From: Hahella sp. HN01
Lineage (GTDB): Bacteria; Pseudomonadota; Gammaproteobacteria; Pseudomonadales; Oleiphilaceae
Length of the DNA: 64,000 nt
Direction: 5' to 3'
Assembly (NCBI RefSeq): GCF_018986435.1
Contig: NZ_JAHMIN010000007.1
Span: forward strand, 122,439-186,438
How positions within the stretch are numbered: the first letter of the stretch is position 1; the number at the start of each line of letters is the position of its first letter. Below the pieces are notes generated by a model. It had not been told where the DNA came from. It did no database searches and saw only the letters and a program-made list of their open reading frames with translations. The position numbers and the translations under genes were made by a program. Of this stretch, positions 26,541 through 35,937 are shown in pieces.

Positions 26541-26553
26541 GACATAGTATGTC
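26541..26553. promoter_or_regulatory. Palindromic operator 4 (GACATAGTATGTC)
   Basis: Palindrome GACATA-G-TATGTC, perfect apart from the central base, spanning the predicted start site of the YqiJ-flotillin promoter. It mirrors operator 1 at the divergent promoter. Confidence 0.7.
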
Positions 26554-26567
26554 GTAAGAGGTGAGAT

Positions 26568-27209
26568 ATGGAAGCATACTTGGCAACAATTTTTTCGTTT
26601 CCGACTGTGGTTTTCACAGTCTTTTTAGGGATTGTCGTTTGCTATTGGATTCTCGCCATTATCGGCTTGCTTGACCTGGATCCTTTCGACTTGGATCTTG
26701 ATCTGGATGTGGCCGACGCGCAGGGGCTGGCGGGACTCATGGTTACCCTGGGCTTAACCGGCGTTCCATTACCCCTGGTGTTGAGTTTCCTGGCCATGTA
26801 CGGCTGGGCTCTCACTTATTTCGTTTCTCTTTATATCCTGATTCCCATGTTTGGGGGCGTTATCCTCTACATCGCCGGCGCAGGCGTTATTGCTATCGCC
26901 TTTGGAATTTCGATCCTGTTGACGGCTAAGACCATACGTCCTTTGCGTCCTTTGTTTCGCAAAGCTTATGGTACGGCGAGCGCTAAAGTCATCGTCATCG
27001 GAAGAACCGGGACTGTGCGGTCAGGGAGCGTCAGTGAAACGTTTGGGGAAGCGGAAATAACCATCGACGGCGCGCATCTCATTCTGAAGGCCAGAGGTGA
27101 AGCGGGCTTGAATCTGAAGCGTGGAGATAAAGTCATATTCGTTAAATACCTGGAAGCGGAAAACGCCTATCAGGTGATGCCCGAAGAAGACTTTTTGGCG
27201 GACTCTTGA
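26568..27209 (+). CDS. YqiJ-like membrane protein with OB-fold domain
   Basis: A 213-residue inner-membrane protein of the YqiJ type, a family encoded next to flotillins. The N-terminal half has hydrophobic segments at about 8-35, 58-85 and 88-125. The C-terminal part (KVIVIGRTGTVRSGSVSETFGEAEI and on) is a soluble beta-rich OB-like domain, the NfeD-type arrangement. AGAGG lies about seven bases before the ATG. Flotillin follows after 74 bases, and both are expected to be driven by the promoter at 26510. Confidence 0.82.
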   Translation: MEAYLATIFSFPTVVFTVFLGIVVCYWILAIIGLLDLDPFDLDLDLDVADAQGLAGLMVTLGLTGVPLPLVLSFLAMYGWALTYFVSLYILIPMFGGVILYIAGAGVIAIAFGISILLTAKTIRPLRPLFRKAYGTASAKVIVIGRTGTVRSGSVSETFGEAEITIDGAHLILKARGEAGLNLKRGDKVIFVKYLEAENAYQVMPEEDFLADS

Positions 27210-27283
27210 TAGCCGCCGTTGCAATATTTCGAACTAATTAAATTCATAAATCAACTAGGCATAGAGCTAGGAGAAAGTGGCTT

Positions 27284-29284
27284 ATGGAAGTGGAAGCAGG
27301 GGCTGTTTTTGGACTTTTAACCATCATAGGGGGCATTTTTCTATTCCTGATGGGAATACTCGCCCTGTTTAAAGCGTTTTATAAAAAGGTAGAGCAAGGG
27401 CAGGCGTTGATCGTTAACGATATGTCGACCCAGCCGAAAGTGTATTTTACCGGCGCTATGGTGCTGCCGGTTATTCACAAAGCCGAAACTATGAAAATTT
27501 CGGTTATCACGTTGGAGATTGATCGTCGCGGTAAAGACGGCCTGATCTGTCAGGATAACCTGCGTGCTGATATTACTGTCGCGTTCTATTTGCGGGTGAA
27601 TGAAACGGCGGAAGACGTGCTGAAGGTAGCGAAGGCGGTGGGCGTGTCCCGCGCGTCGGACCGCGTCGCCGTCAATGAGCTGTTCAACGCCAAGTTCTCC
27701 GAAGCGCTGAAGACGGTCGGTAAGCAAATGGAGTTTCTGGGGCTGTTTGAAGACCGTATCGGCTTCCGGGATCGCATTGTTCAGACCATCGGTAACGACC
27801 TGAACGGTTATGTGCTCGAAGACGTCGCTATCGACTATCTGGAGCAAACGCCTAAGTCCAGTCTGGATTCCAGCAACATTCTGGATTCCGAGGGCATCAA
27901 GAAGATTACTGAAATCACGGCTCAGCACAATATCCACACCAACCGTCTGGAGCGTGATGAAGAACTGGAGATCAAGCGTAAGAACGTCGCCACGCGCGAG
28001 GCCATGCTGGAGCTGGAGCGCCAACAGGCTGACGCAGAAGCGAAGCAGAAGCGTGAGGTGGAGTCCATTCAGGCTCGTGAAACCGCTGAGACTCAAAAGG
28101 TTCGTGAAGAAGAACGCAAGAAAGCGGAAGAAGCGCGCATTCTGACGGAAGAGCAACTGTCGGTTGCCGAAGAGAATAAGCAGCGTCAGGTGGAAATCGC
28201 GGTTAAGAACCGTGAGCGCGCAGTGGCGATCGAACATGAGAAAGTCGAGAAAGCCCGCCAGCTGGAAATGGTTAACCGCGAGCGCGAAGTTGAGCTGCAG
28301 CGCATCGCCAAAGAGAAAGAGCTGGAAGAGCAGCGCAAAGTCATTACGCTGACGATCAGTGAGCGTATCTCCGTCGAGAAGAAAGTGGCGGAAGAGGAAG
28401 AGCGCATCAAAGAAGTTCGTGAAGTGTCTATGGCGGAACGCGAGAAGCAAGTACGCATTCTGGCGGCCCAGGCGGAAGCGGACGAGCAGTTGGTCAAGCA
28501 GGTGAAGGCGGCGGAAGCAGAGAAAGAAAAAGCCGTGTTCCGCGCCCAGGAGATCAACACCATTGCTCAGGCGGAGCTGGAAGCCTCCTCCAAGAAAGCG
28601 GAAGCCAACAAGAAGGAAGCTGAGGGCATCCAGGCGATGGAAGCCGCGTCTGGACTGGCGCAGGCCCGTGTAGCGGAAGCCAAGGCGGCCGCCTACGAGC
28701 GCGAAGGTCAGGCGAAGGCGAATGCTCAGAAAGCGGAAGGCCTGGCGAAAGCAGAAGTCGTCGAAGCCCAGGCGGCGGCCAACGAGAAGAGTGGTCTGGC
28801 GGACGCCAAGGTGCTGGAAGAGAAACTCACCGCCAAAGCGCGCGGGGACGAGAGCATTGGTATGGCGAAGGCGCGGGCGGAAAGAGAGCTGGGCGCGACC
28901 GAAGCGGAAATCATTCGTCAGAAAGCCAAAGCGGAAGCGGACGGCCTGGTGGAGAAATTCAACGCGATGGGCAATATGTCCCCAGAAGCCCGCGAGTTCG
29001 AAGAGTTCCGTATGCGTATGGACGCTGCGATCAAGGAAGTTATGGCGAGCATCGAAGCCAACAAGTCTATTGCAACCGATCAGGCTCAGGTGCTGGCGCA
29101 AGCGCTGCAGAAGTCCAATATCGAGATCGTCGGCGGCGGCGGAGAGTACTTCGAGAGCTTCTCCAAAGCCCTGGCTGTCGGCAAAGCCATCGATGGCGTA
29201 GCTGGCAAGAGCCAGGCGGTGCAAGCGGCGCTGGACAAGCTGTTGTCCATCACCGGCAAACCGTCCGGCGAGAAGTCCCACTAA
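27284..29284 (+). CDS. Flotillin (YqiK-like SPFH protein)
   Basis: Flotillins scaffold membrane microdomains. The 666-residue protein has an N-terminal membrane segment (about 8-28), an SPFH/band-7 domain (about 40-210) with VISVITLEIDRRGKDGL-like sequence, and a very long charged Glu/Ala/Lys-rich coiled coil (about 215-560) before the C-terminal oligomerisation region. GGAG lies ten bases before the ATG. The high-GC repetitive coiled coil creates a long false frame on the opposite strand. It lies between the YqiJ-like gene and the giant ATPase, a Psp-linked context. Confidence 0.9.
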   Translation: MEVEAGAVFGLLTIIGGIFLFLMGILALFKAFYKKVEQGQALIVNDMSTQPKVYFTGAMVLPVIHKAETMKISVITLEIDRRGKDGLICQDNLRADITVAFYLRVNETAEDVLKVAKAVGVSRASDRVAVNELFNAKFSEALKTVGKQMEFLGLFEDRIGFRDRIVQTIGNDLNGYVLEDVAIDYLEQTPKSSLDSSNILDSEGIKKITEITAQHNIHTNRLERDEELEIKRKNVATREAMLELERQQADAEAKQKREVESIQARETAETQKVREEERKKAEEARILTEEQLSVAEENKQRQVEIAVKNRERAVAIEHEKVEKARQLEMVNREREVELQRIAKEKELEEQRKVITLTISERISVEKKVAEEEERIKEVREVSMAEREKQVRILAAQAEADEQLVKQVKAAEAEKEKAVFRAQEINTIAQAELEASSKKAEANKKEAEGIQAMEAASGLAQARVAEAKAAAYEREGQAKANAQKAEGLAKAEVVEAQAAANEKSGLADAKVLEEKLTAKARGDESIGMAKARAERELGATEAEIIRQKAKAEADGLVEKFNAMGNMSPEAREFEEFRMRMDAAIKEVMASIEANKSIATDQAQVLAQALQKSNIEIVGGGGEYFESFSKALAVGKAIDGVAGKSQAVQAALDKLLSITGKPSGEKSH

Positions 29285-29372
29285 CCCTTCGACCCTTTCT
29301 TTGCAGTCAGACGGGCGGCCTTGGTCGCCCGTCGGCCTGATCTGATAGAACCGCAGTTTGGATGGAGTCTTT

Positions 29373-32300
29373 ATGACATCGCAAACCAATGATCTGGTTG
29401 AAAACGCCGTTGCTGAAGGAGGCGCCTACGAAGTCTTGCGCAAACGCCTTCAGGAACAGGGGCTTCGCCTGCGCGAACTGGTGGAGGCGCTTAACAAGGA
29501 GCGTCTGCAGGAGTTCGGCAGTTCTGATATGGATATCCTCAGTCGTATCCGGGTGCGTACCGAAAATAATTGCGTCGCCCGTGACATCGTTCGGGTTGGG
29601 GACTTTCTGTTATTCGGATACAACGTTTTTATCGGCCTGAAGAAAGAAACCAAAGTTTCTGATGTCTTTGCGTTGTATCAACTGACTGAAACTGAGCAGG
29701 GATTGGAGCTCAGCGAGCATTCTTCAGACGGAACCTTTCTGGCGGACGCCAAGTTCCTCTCTGATTTTAATGAACTGTATACATACTATAAAAACGCCAA
29801 GTTGCTGCAGTTGGTGGTGCGCCAGGGGCGTCTGCTGGCGGCGTTTCAAATCGGCGAGCGGTTGGAAGACCTGCGAGTTTTCCAATGGGCGGTTAATGCC
29901 GCCGGCGAGGTGGAGAGCTACATCGACAACCGCGGCGAGCGCTATATCCAACTGCCTCCCCGCCATGATTTTGAATGGATTGAGATCAAACGGGAGCAAG
30001 TGGTCGAGGGGCTGCATCCACATATCAATATCCTCGACACGCTGTTCGTCGATAACATTCGCGGCGACCTGACGTTCAAGATTGAAAATAACACCCGCAC
30101 CGGCGAAGGCATTTTTTCCGATCCAGTTGACGATGAAAATCAGTCTCTGGACGACGGCCAGTTTTTTTACGCGGAAGTGGGTGAGCTGATCCTGATAAAG
30201 GTCCTGCCATATCGGGAAGAGAGCTGGCGTTACTATGTTTTCAACAAGCGCCTCAGCAAAGTGACGCGCATTGACGCCATCGGGCAGTCCTGCGTTCAAT
30301 TGCCGGAAGATCATGGTCTGATGTTCCCCGGCGGCTATTATCTGGAAACCGGCGAACTTAAGCACTTTGACGAAGAGATTGACGGCTTTCGCTTCAAACG
30401 CGCGATTCGTTCGCCAAACGGCGAGGACGTGCTGTTTGTCTTCTATGAAATACCCCAGGGCATCAGCGGCTTATACAGCTATAACCTGATTACCAAATCC
30501 CTGCAGAACCCCATCGTCGGTCACGGCTACGCGCTGCTTAACGACGGTCGGATGGTGGTGTTCACGGCGGACGACGAGCCGACGCGCATTCATCCCATGC
30601 AGGTTTGGAAGACCCCTTACTTCAGTGAGACGTTCGCGGAGCAGGAAACCGCCAGTCAAACGTTTCTGGGGCGTATCGGCAACAAGGAGCTGGTGCGCGG
30701 TATTTCCGATCTGCTCAGCATTTGTCGTCTGGTGGAGCAGAATGTCGCCTCTTTCGAGCACTACAATTCGCTCATCAAATCCGCCATGCGATTGTTCGAT
30801 CAGTATTACTGGTTGGACTCCAAAGAGTTGGCGGAAGTGCACGGGTTATTGAAGGAGCTGGTCGCCAGCGGCGAGCTGGTGCTGGACGAGTATGAAAAGG
30901 TCGCGTCGATTCAGGATAGTTCGCGCACTGCGTTGGAACAGGCGGCGGCGGATAAGAAAAAGCTGATTCAAAGCCTGTCGCCGGAATCCTGGAGCCAGCC
31001 GGGAGATTTCGTCAACGCGCTGGACGCGGCCCGCAAGTTGCGCGGCAGACTGATGACGCTGCGTGATTACCGTTATATCGATCTCTCTGCGATCGACGCA
31101 ATGGAAGCTGAGTTGGTGGAGACCGAGCAGGAGCTGGCGGAGGAAACCGTCAAGTTCCTGGCGACCCCCAAAGCGCTTGATGGCTATTACGAGCGCCTGG
31201 AGGAGCTAACGGAGAAGGCGGAAAAACTGGAAACCCGCGCCGAGCTGAAACCCTTGCTGGAAGAATTCGGCGCAATCAGCGCCGGGCTGGATTTGCTGTC
31301 GGAGCTGGTGGCGACGCTGGAAGTGGAGGACGCCGTACAGCGCACGCATATCATCGACGGTATTTCCGAGCTGTACGCCAAGATCAACCAGCAGAAAGCC
31401 AAGGTTCAGAACAAAGCCAAGTCGCTGGGTTCGAAAGAGGCGACTGCGCAATTCGCGGCGCAGTTCCGCTTGTTTGAGCAAAGCCTCAGCAATGCTCTCG
31501 GTCTGGCGGATACGCCGGATAAATGCGACGAGCTGCTGTCACGGCTGCTGAACCAATTGCAGGAGCTGGAAGGACAATTCGGCGAATTTGATGAGTTTCT
31601 GGGCGACATCCTCGCTAAGCGTGATGAAGTGTATGACGCCTTCGACAAGCATAAGCAGCGTCTGATCGAAGAACGTCAACGCAAGACGCACACACTGGCG
31701 GACGCCGCCGGGCGCATTCTGGAAAGCGTCGGCAAGCGCTGTCAGCGCTTCCAGCAAATGGATGAGGTGAACACCTTCTTCGCATCCGATGCGCTGGCGC
31801 AGAAAGTCCGGCAAATAGTGAAGCAGTTGCGTGAGCTGGGTGATCAAATCGCCGCAGACGACCTGGAAAGCCGCCTGAAATCCGCCAAGGAGCAAGCGGT
31901 AAGAGGACTGCGGGACAAAACGGACATTTTCGAAGAGGGCGGCAAGGTCATCAAGTTAGGGCCGCGTCACCGCTTCAGCGTTAATACGCAGGAACTGGAT
32001 CTGTCCATTTTGCCCAGGGACGACAAGCTGTTCATTCATGTGACCGGTAGCGATTACTACCAGCCGATTGACGATGCGGAGCTGGATGCCTGCCGTCGTT
32101 ATTGGGATATGACGCTGATATCGGAAACGCCGGATGTGTATCGCGCGGAGTTTCTGGCGCACCGTTTTCTGGAGCGTCTCAGCGATCCCAAAGAAGTCGC
32201 CTTCAAGGATAAGGTCATGCAGGCGTTGGCGGCCGGGGATGAGATACAGCCGTTTGTCACTGAATTCGCCGGTCCTCGCTATAAAGAAGGTTATGAAAAA

Positions 32301-34625
32301 GGCATTCATGATCATGATGCGGCGCTGGTTCTGGCGAAGATTCTGCCAGTCATCAATCAGGCGCAGCTGTTGAAATATACCGGTCGAATTCGGGCGCTGG
32401 CCTGCCTGTTCTGGTCGGCCTGGCAGTATGATGAAGGCAGCGTCGCCCGTCGTGCGCAGGCCCGCGCGGCGCAGATCATGCTGGATGTGTTGAACAGCCC
32501 TCAGGCGATGTCGCAGTTACAAGGCGCATTGGGAGAGAAGCTGGCGCAATTTGTGGCGCAACAGCGTCTGAACTTCAGTGAGGTGGATATCGCGCAGGCG
32601 GCGGCTTATTTGGCGGCTGAATTGGGCAAAGATGCGCTCGCATTCGAAACCGGCAAGTACGCCCTGGATTGCTATGAGCGCATGAAACTCAATCTGCAGA
32701 CCTCCAATGCCTGGAATATGCTGCAGGAGAGTATGAAGTCTCTGGGCGGCGACCTGGGCGCGCGCTGGCGCTTGGGGCAGAGCTGGCTGCAGGCGTTCAT
32801 CCAGTCTACGGGGCAGGCGTTCGAGGATTTTCATTACGAAGCGGTGGCGATTCTGGCGGCGGAGCAGGAAATCCCCAGGGATAAGCGTGAGGTCGACTTA
32901 CGCTTCACCGTATCCGGATTGCTGGGTTCGCATCCGCGGATCAAGGAGCAAGCGCTGCAGCTGGCGTTAGACGACTTTATGGCGCGTATGACTCGGCATG
33001 TTGAAGAGGACATCGCCGGTTATGAGCGTTTCCTCAAATTGCGCCAGCAGAAGCTGGATCAGGCTCGTAAGATGCTGCGTCTAAGTGAACTCAAGCCTCG
33101 GCCGTTGACCTCGTTCGTACGCAACAAGCTGATCAATGACCACTATCTGAAATTCATTGGCGATAACCTCGCCAAGCAGATGGGGACCGTTGGCGAAAGC
33201 AAGCGTACGGATAATATGGGCTTGCTGATGATGATATCCCCGCCGGGATACGGTAAGACCACTTTGATGGAGTATACCGCCAGCCGTTTGGGGCTGACGT
33301 TCGTCAAAGTGAACTGTCCCTCTCTGGGCCATGACGTGGTCTCGCTGGACCCCGAAAAGGCGCCGCACTCGACGGCCAGACAGGAGTTGATCAAGCTGAA
33401 CTTTGGTTTTGAGCTGGCCAACAACGTCATGCTGTATCTGGACGATATCCAGCATACGCATCCAGAGTTTCTGCAGAAATTTATCTCCCTCTGCGATGGC
33501 ACGCGAAGAGTGGAGGGGGTCTGGAACGGAGAAACCCGGACCTACGACCTGCGCGGCAAGAAGTTCTGCATCGTCATGGCGGGCAACCCCTACACGGAGA
33601 GCGGTGAAACGTTCAAAGTACCGGATATGCTCGCCAACCGGGCTGACATCTATAACCTTGGCGACGTTCTTGGCGGCATGGAAGACGCCTTTGCGATGAG
33701 CTATATCGAGAACGCGATGACGTCCAACCCCGTCTTGGCGCCGCTGGCGACCCGGGATATGGAGGACTTCTACAAATTCATTGATGCCGCCAAAGGCCGA
33801 GAAGTCGCCGCGACGGATATGAAGCACACCTATAGCGGCGCTGAGTTCAAAGAAGTAGTCGATGTATTGGGCAAGCTGATGGATGTGCAAAAAGTCGTGT
33901 TGCGGGTTAATCAGGAATACATTCGCAGCAGCGCCCAGGCTGACGCTTACCGCTCCGAGCCAACATTTAAGTTGCAGGGAAGTTATCGCAACATGAATAA
34001 GTTGGCGGAAAAAATCACCTCGGTGATGACTGGGGATGAACTACAACAACTGTTGGAAGACCACTATCAAGGAGAGTCTCAGTTGTTAACCCAGGGGGCG
34101 GAAGAGAACCTGCTGAAGCTGGCGGAATTGCGTGGGACGCTGACGGCTGAGCAACAAACCCGTTGGTCAGCGATCAAAGAAGAGTTCGCTAAAAATCGGG
34201 GCCTGAAGGACATGGATGCGTCACAGCAGGCGGTGCGCCAACTGCGGGAAATGACGGATGGATTGAGTCGTCTTACTGAGGTTGTCGGTCAAAGGAATGA
34301 ACCTGCTTTGCCGGTGGAAGCGCCCAAGGATCATTCCGCTGATGTGGTCAAGCAACTGGCCAGAATGGTCAAGGCCATGAGCGAGTTGAAAGACGCTGCG
34401 CCAAAAGTGGATGTGGCGCCCAAAGTGGAAGTCGTCAACCAACCCATGCCTGGACTGGATAAAATTCTCGCGACTCTGGCTGACACCATTCAAAACAGTA
34501 TTTATCCCCTGGTAAAAACGATGGATGGTAAGCTGCAGTTGGACCTGGAAACCCATAAGCGCATGGCGGACTTGAACGCAAAAATAGAGAGTCTGCGACT
34601 TGAGCTGAAAAAACCGGAAGCTTAG
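29373..34625 (+). CDS. Giant AAA-type ATPase with coiled coils
   Basis: A 1750-residue protein of the large family often labelled DNA repair ATPase. The N-terminal third is beta-rich with repeated units (about 1-420). A coiled-coil middle follows (about 470-870). The AAA core lies near residue 1270-1450, with Walker A PPGYGKTT (Lys1295), Walker B LYLDDI, and an MAGNPYTESGE sensor region. More helical sequence reaches the C-terminus. I use the ATG at 29373 with GGAG six bases upstream; the frame is open from a TTG at 29358. Its position after flotillin suggests a membrane-stress role; DNA repair is unsupported here. Confidence 0.85.
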   Translation: MTSQTNDLVENAVAEGGAYEVLRKRLQEQGLRLRELVEALNKERLQEFGSSDMDILSRIRVRTENNCVARDIVRVGDFLLFGYNVFIGLKKETKVSDVFALYQLTETEQGLELSEHSSDGTFLADAKFLSDFNELYTYYKNAKLLQLVVRQGRLLAAFQIGERLEDLRVFQWAVNAAGEVESYIDNRGERYIQLPPRHDFEWIEIKREQVVEGLHPHINILDTLFVDNIRGDLTFKIENNTRTGEGIFSDPVDDENQSLDDGQFFYAEVGELILIKVLPYREESWRYYVFNKRLSKVTRIDAIGQSCVQLPEDHGLMFPGGYYLETGELKHFDEEIDGFRFKRAIRSPNGEDVLFVFYEIPQGISGLYSYNLITKSLQNPIVGHGYALLNDGRMVVFTADDEPTRIHPMQVWKTPYFSETFAEQETASQTFLGRIGNKELVRGISDLLSICRLVEQNVASFEHYNSLIKSAMRLFDQYYWLDSKELAEVHGLLKELVASGELVLDEYEKVASIQDSSRTALEQAAADKKKLIQSLSPESWSQPGDFVNALDAARKLRGRLMTLRDYRYIDLSAIDAMEAELVETEQELAEETVKFLATPKALDGYYERLEELTEKAEKLETRAELKPLLEEFGAISAGLDLLSELVATLEVEDAVQRTHIIDGISELYAKINQQKAKVQNKAKSLGSKEATAQFAAQFRLFEQSLSNALGLADTPDKCDELLSRLLNQLQELEGQFGEFDEFLGDILAKRDEVYDAFDKHKQRLIEERQRKTHTLADAAGRILESVGKRCQRFQQMDEVNTFFASDALAQKVRQIVKQLRELGDQIAADDLESRLKSAKEQAVRGLRDKTDIFEEGGKVIKLGPRHRFSVNTQELDLSILPRDDKLFIHVTGSDYYQPIDDAELDACRRYWDMTLISETPDVYRAEFLAHRFLERLSDPKEVAFKDKVMQALAAGDEIQPFVTEFAGPRYKEGYEKGIHDHDAALVLAKILPVINQAQLLKYTGRIRALACLFWSAWQYDEGSVARRAQARAAQIMLDVLNSPQAMSQLQGALGEKLAQFVAQQRLNFSEVDIAQAAAYLAAELGKDALAFETGKYALDCYERMKLNLQTSNAWNMLQESMKSLGGDLGARWRLGQSWLQAFIQSTGQAFEDFHYEAVAILAAEQEIPRDKREVDLRFTVSGLLGSHPRIKEQALQLALDDFMARMTRHVEEDIAGYERFLKLRQQKLDQARKMLRLSELKPRPLTSFVRNKLINDHYLKFIGDNLAKQMGTVGESKRTDNMGLLMMISPPGYGKTTLMEYTASRLGLTFVKVNCPSLGHDVVSLDPEKAPHSTARQELIKLNFGFELANNVMLYLDDIQHTHPEFLQKFISLCDGTRRVEGVWNGETRTYDLRGKKFCIVMAGNPYTESGETFKVPDMLANRADIYNLGDVLGGMEDAFAMSYIENAMTSNPVLAPLATRDMEDFYKFIDAAKGREVAATDMKHTYSGAEFKEVVDVLGKLMDVQKVVLRVNQEYIRSSAQADAYRSEPTFKLQGSYRNMNKLAEKITSVMTGDELQQLLEDHYQGESQLLTQGAEENLLKLAELRGTLTAEQQTRWSAIKEEFAKNRGLKDMDASQQAVRQLREMTDGLSRLTEVVGQRNEPALPVEAPKDHSADVVKQLARMVKAMSELKDAAPKVDVAPKVEVVNQPMPGLDKILATLADTIQNSIYPLVKTMDGKLQLDLETHKRMADLNAKIESLRLELKKPEA

Positions 34626-34657
34626 CCGGCGGGAAAGGCGGATTCTGTTGATAAACA

Positions 34658-34684
34658 AAAGCGGGCGTTAAGCCCGCTTTTTTA
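34658..34684. terminator. Bidirectional terminator between the giant ATPase and the zinc-ribbon gene
   Basis: The nine-base stem AAAGCGGGC-GTTAA-GCCCGCTTT is followed by TTTA on the plus strand and preceded by AAAA, which gives a T-run on the minus strand. It sits between two convergent genes and can serve both. Confidence 0.85.
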
Positions 34685-34686
34685 TG

Positions 34687-35238
34687 TTACCGGTTGGCGG
34701 AGTAGGGATCTTTCGCCAGTAGATAAGCGATCATTGATTTCTGTTTGGACTGTTTGTCCAGCCATTCGCGAATCTCTCGTAGTTTGGCGTATTCTTCTTT
34801 GCCGAACTCTTCTTCATATAACGCTTCGAAGACATCGCGAGCTTTGCTTTCGCGAATCTTGCGCTGCCAGGGATCGGTGAAAATCGCATTCAACTTGGTG
34901 GCGAGTCCTTCCCGCTTCAGCAGTTCCCATTCGCCTTTATCCAACCACATGGCGAGAATTTCCGGGCTGAGGTCGAGTCGGTGATCAGTATTTTTTGAAA
35001 TACGATACTTCAACATCAGACGGCCGGTTTTGGGGCAGAGCAGCGCTTTTTTGGAGTCTTCCGCATTAACTGCGAGATCAAAGTCCACTTCGCTTAAAGA
35101 ATGCTCTGAGTTTAACCAGCGAAGGTAATCCTGCAGATAAATCAGGGTTCCGCCGCAGTTATCGCAGATATGGCAGGCTAGTAAGTCTTCGAGGAAACCG
35201 GGCTTTAGTGCGCCTGAGTTACAGCTTGTGCATTTCAT
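34687..35238 (-). CDS. Zinc-ribbon (TFIIB-type) domain protein
   Basis: A 183-residue protein with a TFIIB-like zinc ribbon at the N-terminus, CTSC (about 3-6) and CHICDNCGG (about 22-30). The rest is helical with EWELLKREGL and a charged C-terminal helix region. No membrane segment is seen. Function is unknown. It converges on the giant ATPase gene and may belong to the envelope-stress neighbourhood, but nothing in the sequence proves that. Confidence 0.75.
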   Translation of the reverse strand: MKCTSCNSGALKPGFLEDLLACHICDNCGGTLIYLQDYLRWLNSEHSLSEVDFDLAVNAEDSKKALLCPKTGRLMLKYRISKNTDHRLDLSPEILAMWLDKGEWELLKREGLATKLNAIFTDPWQRKIRESKARDVFEALYEEEFGKEEYAKLREIREWLDKQSKQKSMIAYLLAKDPYSANR

Positions 35239-35634
35239 GGAATGGTCTTCCTATAGTAGAGGCTGTCTTGAGGAAAAGCATAAACTGGCGGCTTTTCACT
35301 CCGCGCCGCGACAGGATTCGCGCGGACGCCTTTATATTGGAGCGCGGCCAAAAGAAGGGACTCAAATGCGATCTTCTGACCGTCCTGTATTCCTGGGGGC
35401 GCGCTCAAATACGAAACGGTATTGTATTAACTCAGGGCAGGAAACGACAGGGCCAAATGGCTAAACGTCGCTGGAATCGGAGCGTTCGATCACTGGGGAA
35501 AAGTATTATCAATAAGCCGGGAGGGAAAGCCGCCATGAAAGCGGAATATTGCGCTAGCCCTGACTTCGCCTGCAACTGGCGGATACTGCTGCCAGTGTTA
35601 GAGCAGGCGTAAAAGGGGCGCTGATCACGAAAAC
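35239..35634. other. Intergenic region, no convincing gene
   Basis: About 400 bases with weak frames only. The plus-strand frame ending at 35612 contains an ATG at 35535 with GGAGG about ten bases upstream (25 codons), but the product (MKAEYCASPDFACNW and on) resembles nothing I know. I see no repeat or strong hairpin here. Confidence 0.4.
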
Positions 35635-35928
35635 CTAATTGGTTTCGTTGTTCAGCACTAACGTTCTTTTCCTTTTCACAACAACCTTCGGCGTGTGGGC
35701 CGGGGCTGACCTGCCGCCATAATAATGGCCTCGGTCTTCTGTCCTTGCAGTACTTTCAATGGCGGATTTAGACTCGCGTATAAGTTGGCATACTTGAACC
35801 GGCGACAGGTGCTTGGGTACCTGGATAGGTCTCAGCTCCACAATTTCCCCGTTCCGTAGTTCAAATGCCATTTCGAAACCACTTATATGACGAGCTATAT
35901 TGAGTTTTGAATCAATGTTCCATTCCAT
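35635..35928 (-). CDS. Hypothetical protein, about 97 residues
   Basis: Not recognised. The start is the ATG at 35928 with GGAG ten bases upstream; a GTG three codons earlier is too close to that site. The protein has a short beta-like N-terminal part (FEMAFELRNGEIVELRPIQV), a helix (SPVQVCQLIRESKSAIEST) and a basic tail VVVKRKRTLVLNNE. No membrane segment. It stands alone in a gene-poor stretch. Confidence 0.5.
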   Translation of the reverse strand: MEWNIDSKLNIARHISGFEMAFELRNGEIVELRPIQVPKHLSPVQVCQLIRESKSAIESTARTEDRGHYYGGRSAPAHTPKVVVKRKRTLVLNNETN

Positions 35929-35937
35929 GTGATTCAC

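Noticed and set aside
27341..29389. 682-codon frame on the minus strand opposite flotillin
   Set aside because: It is the mirror of the repetitive Glu/Ala/Lys coiled coil; the product is a low-complexity Leu/Phe/Arg sequence, and the plus-strand flotillin is unmistakable.
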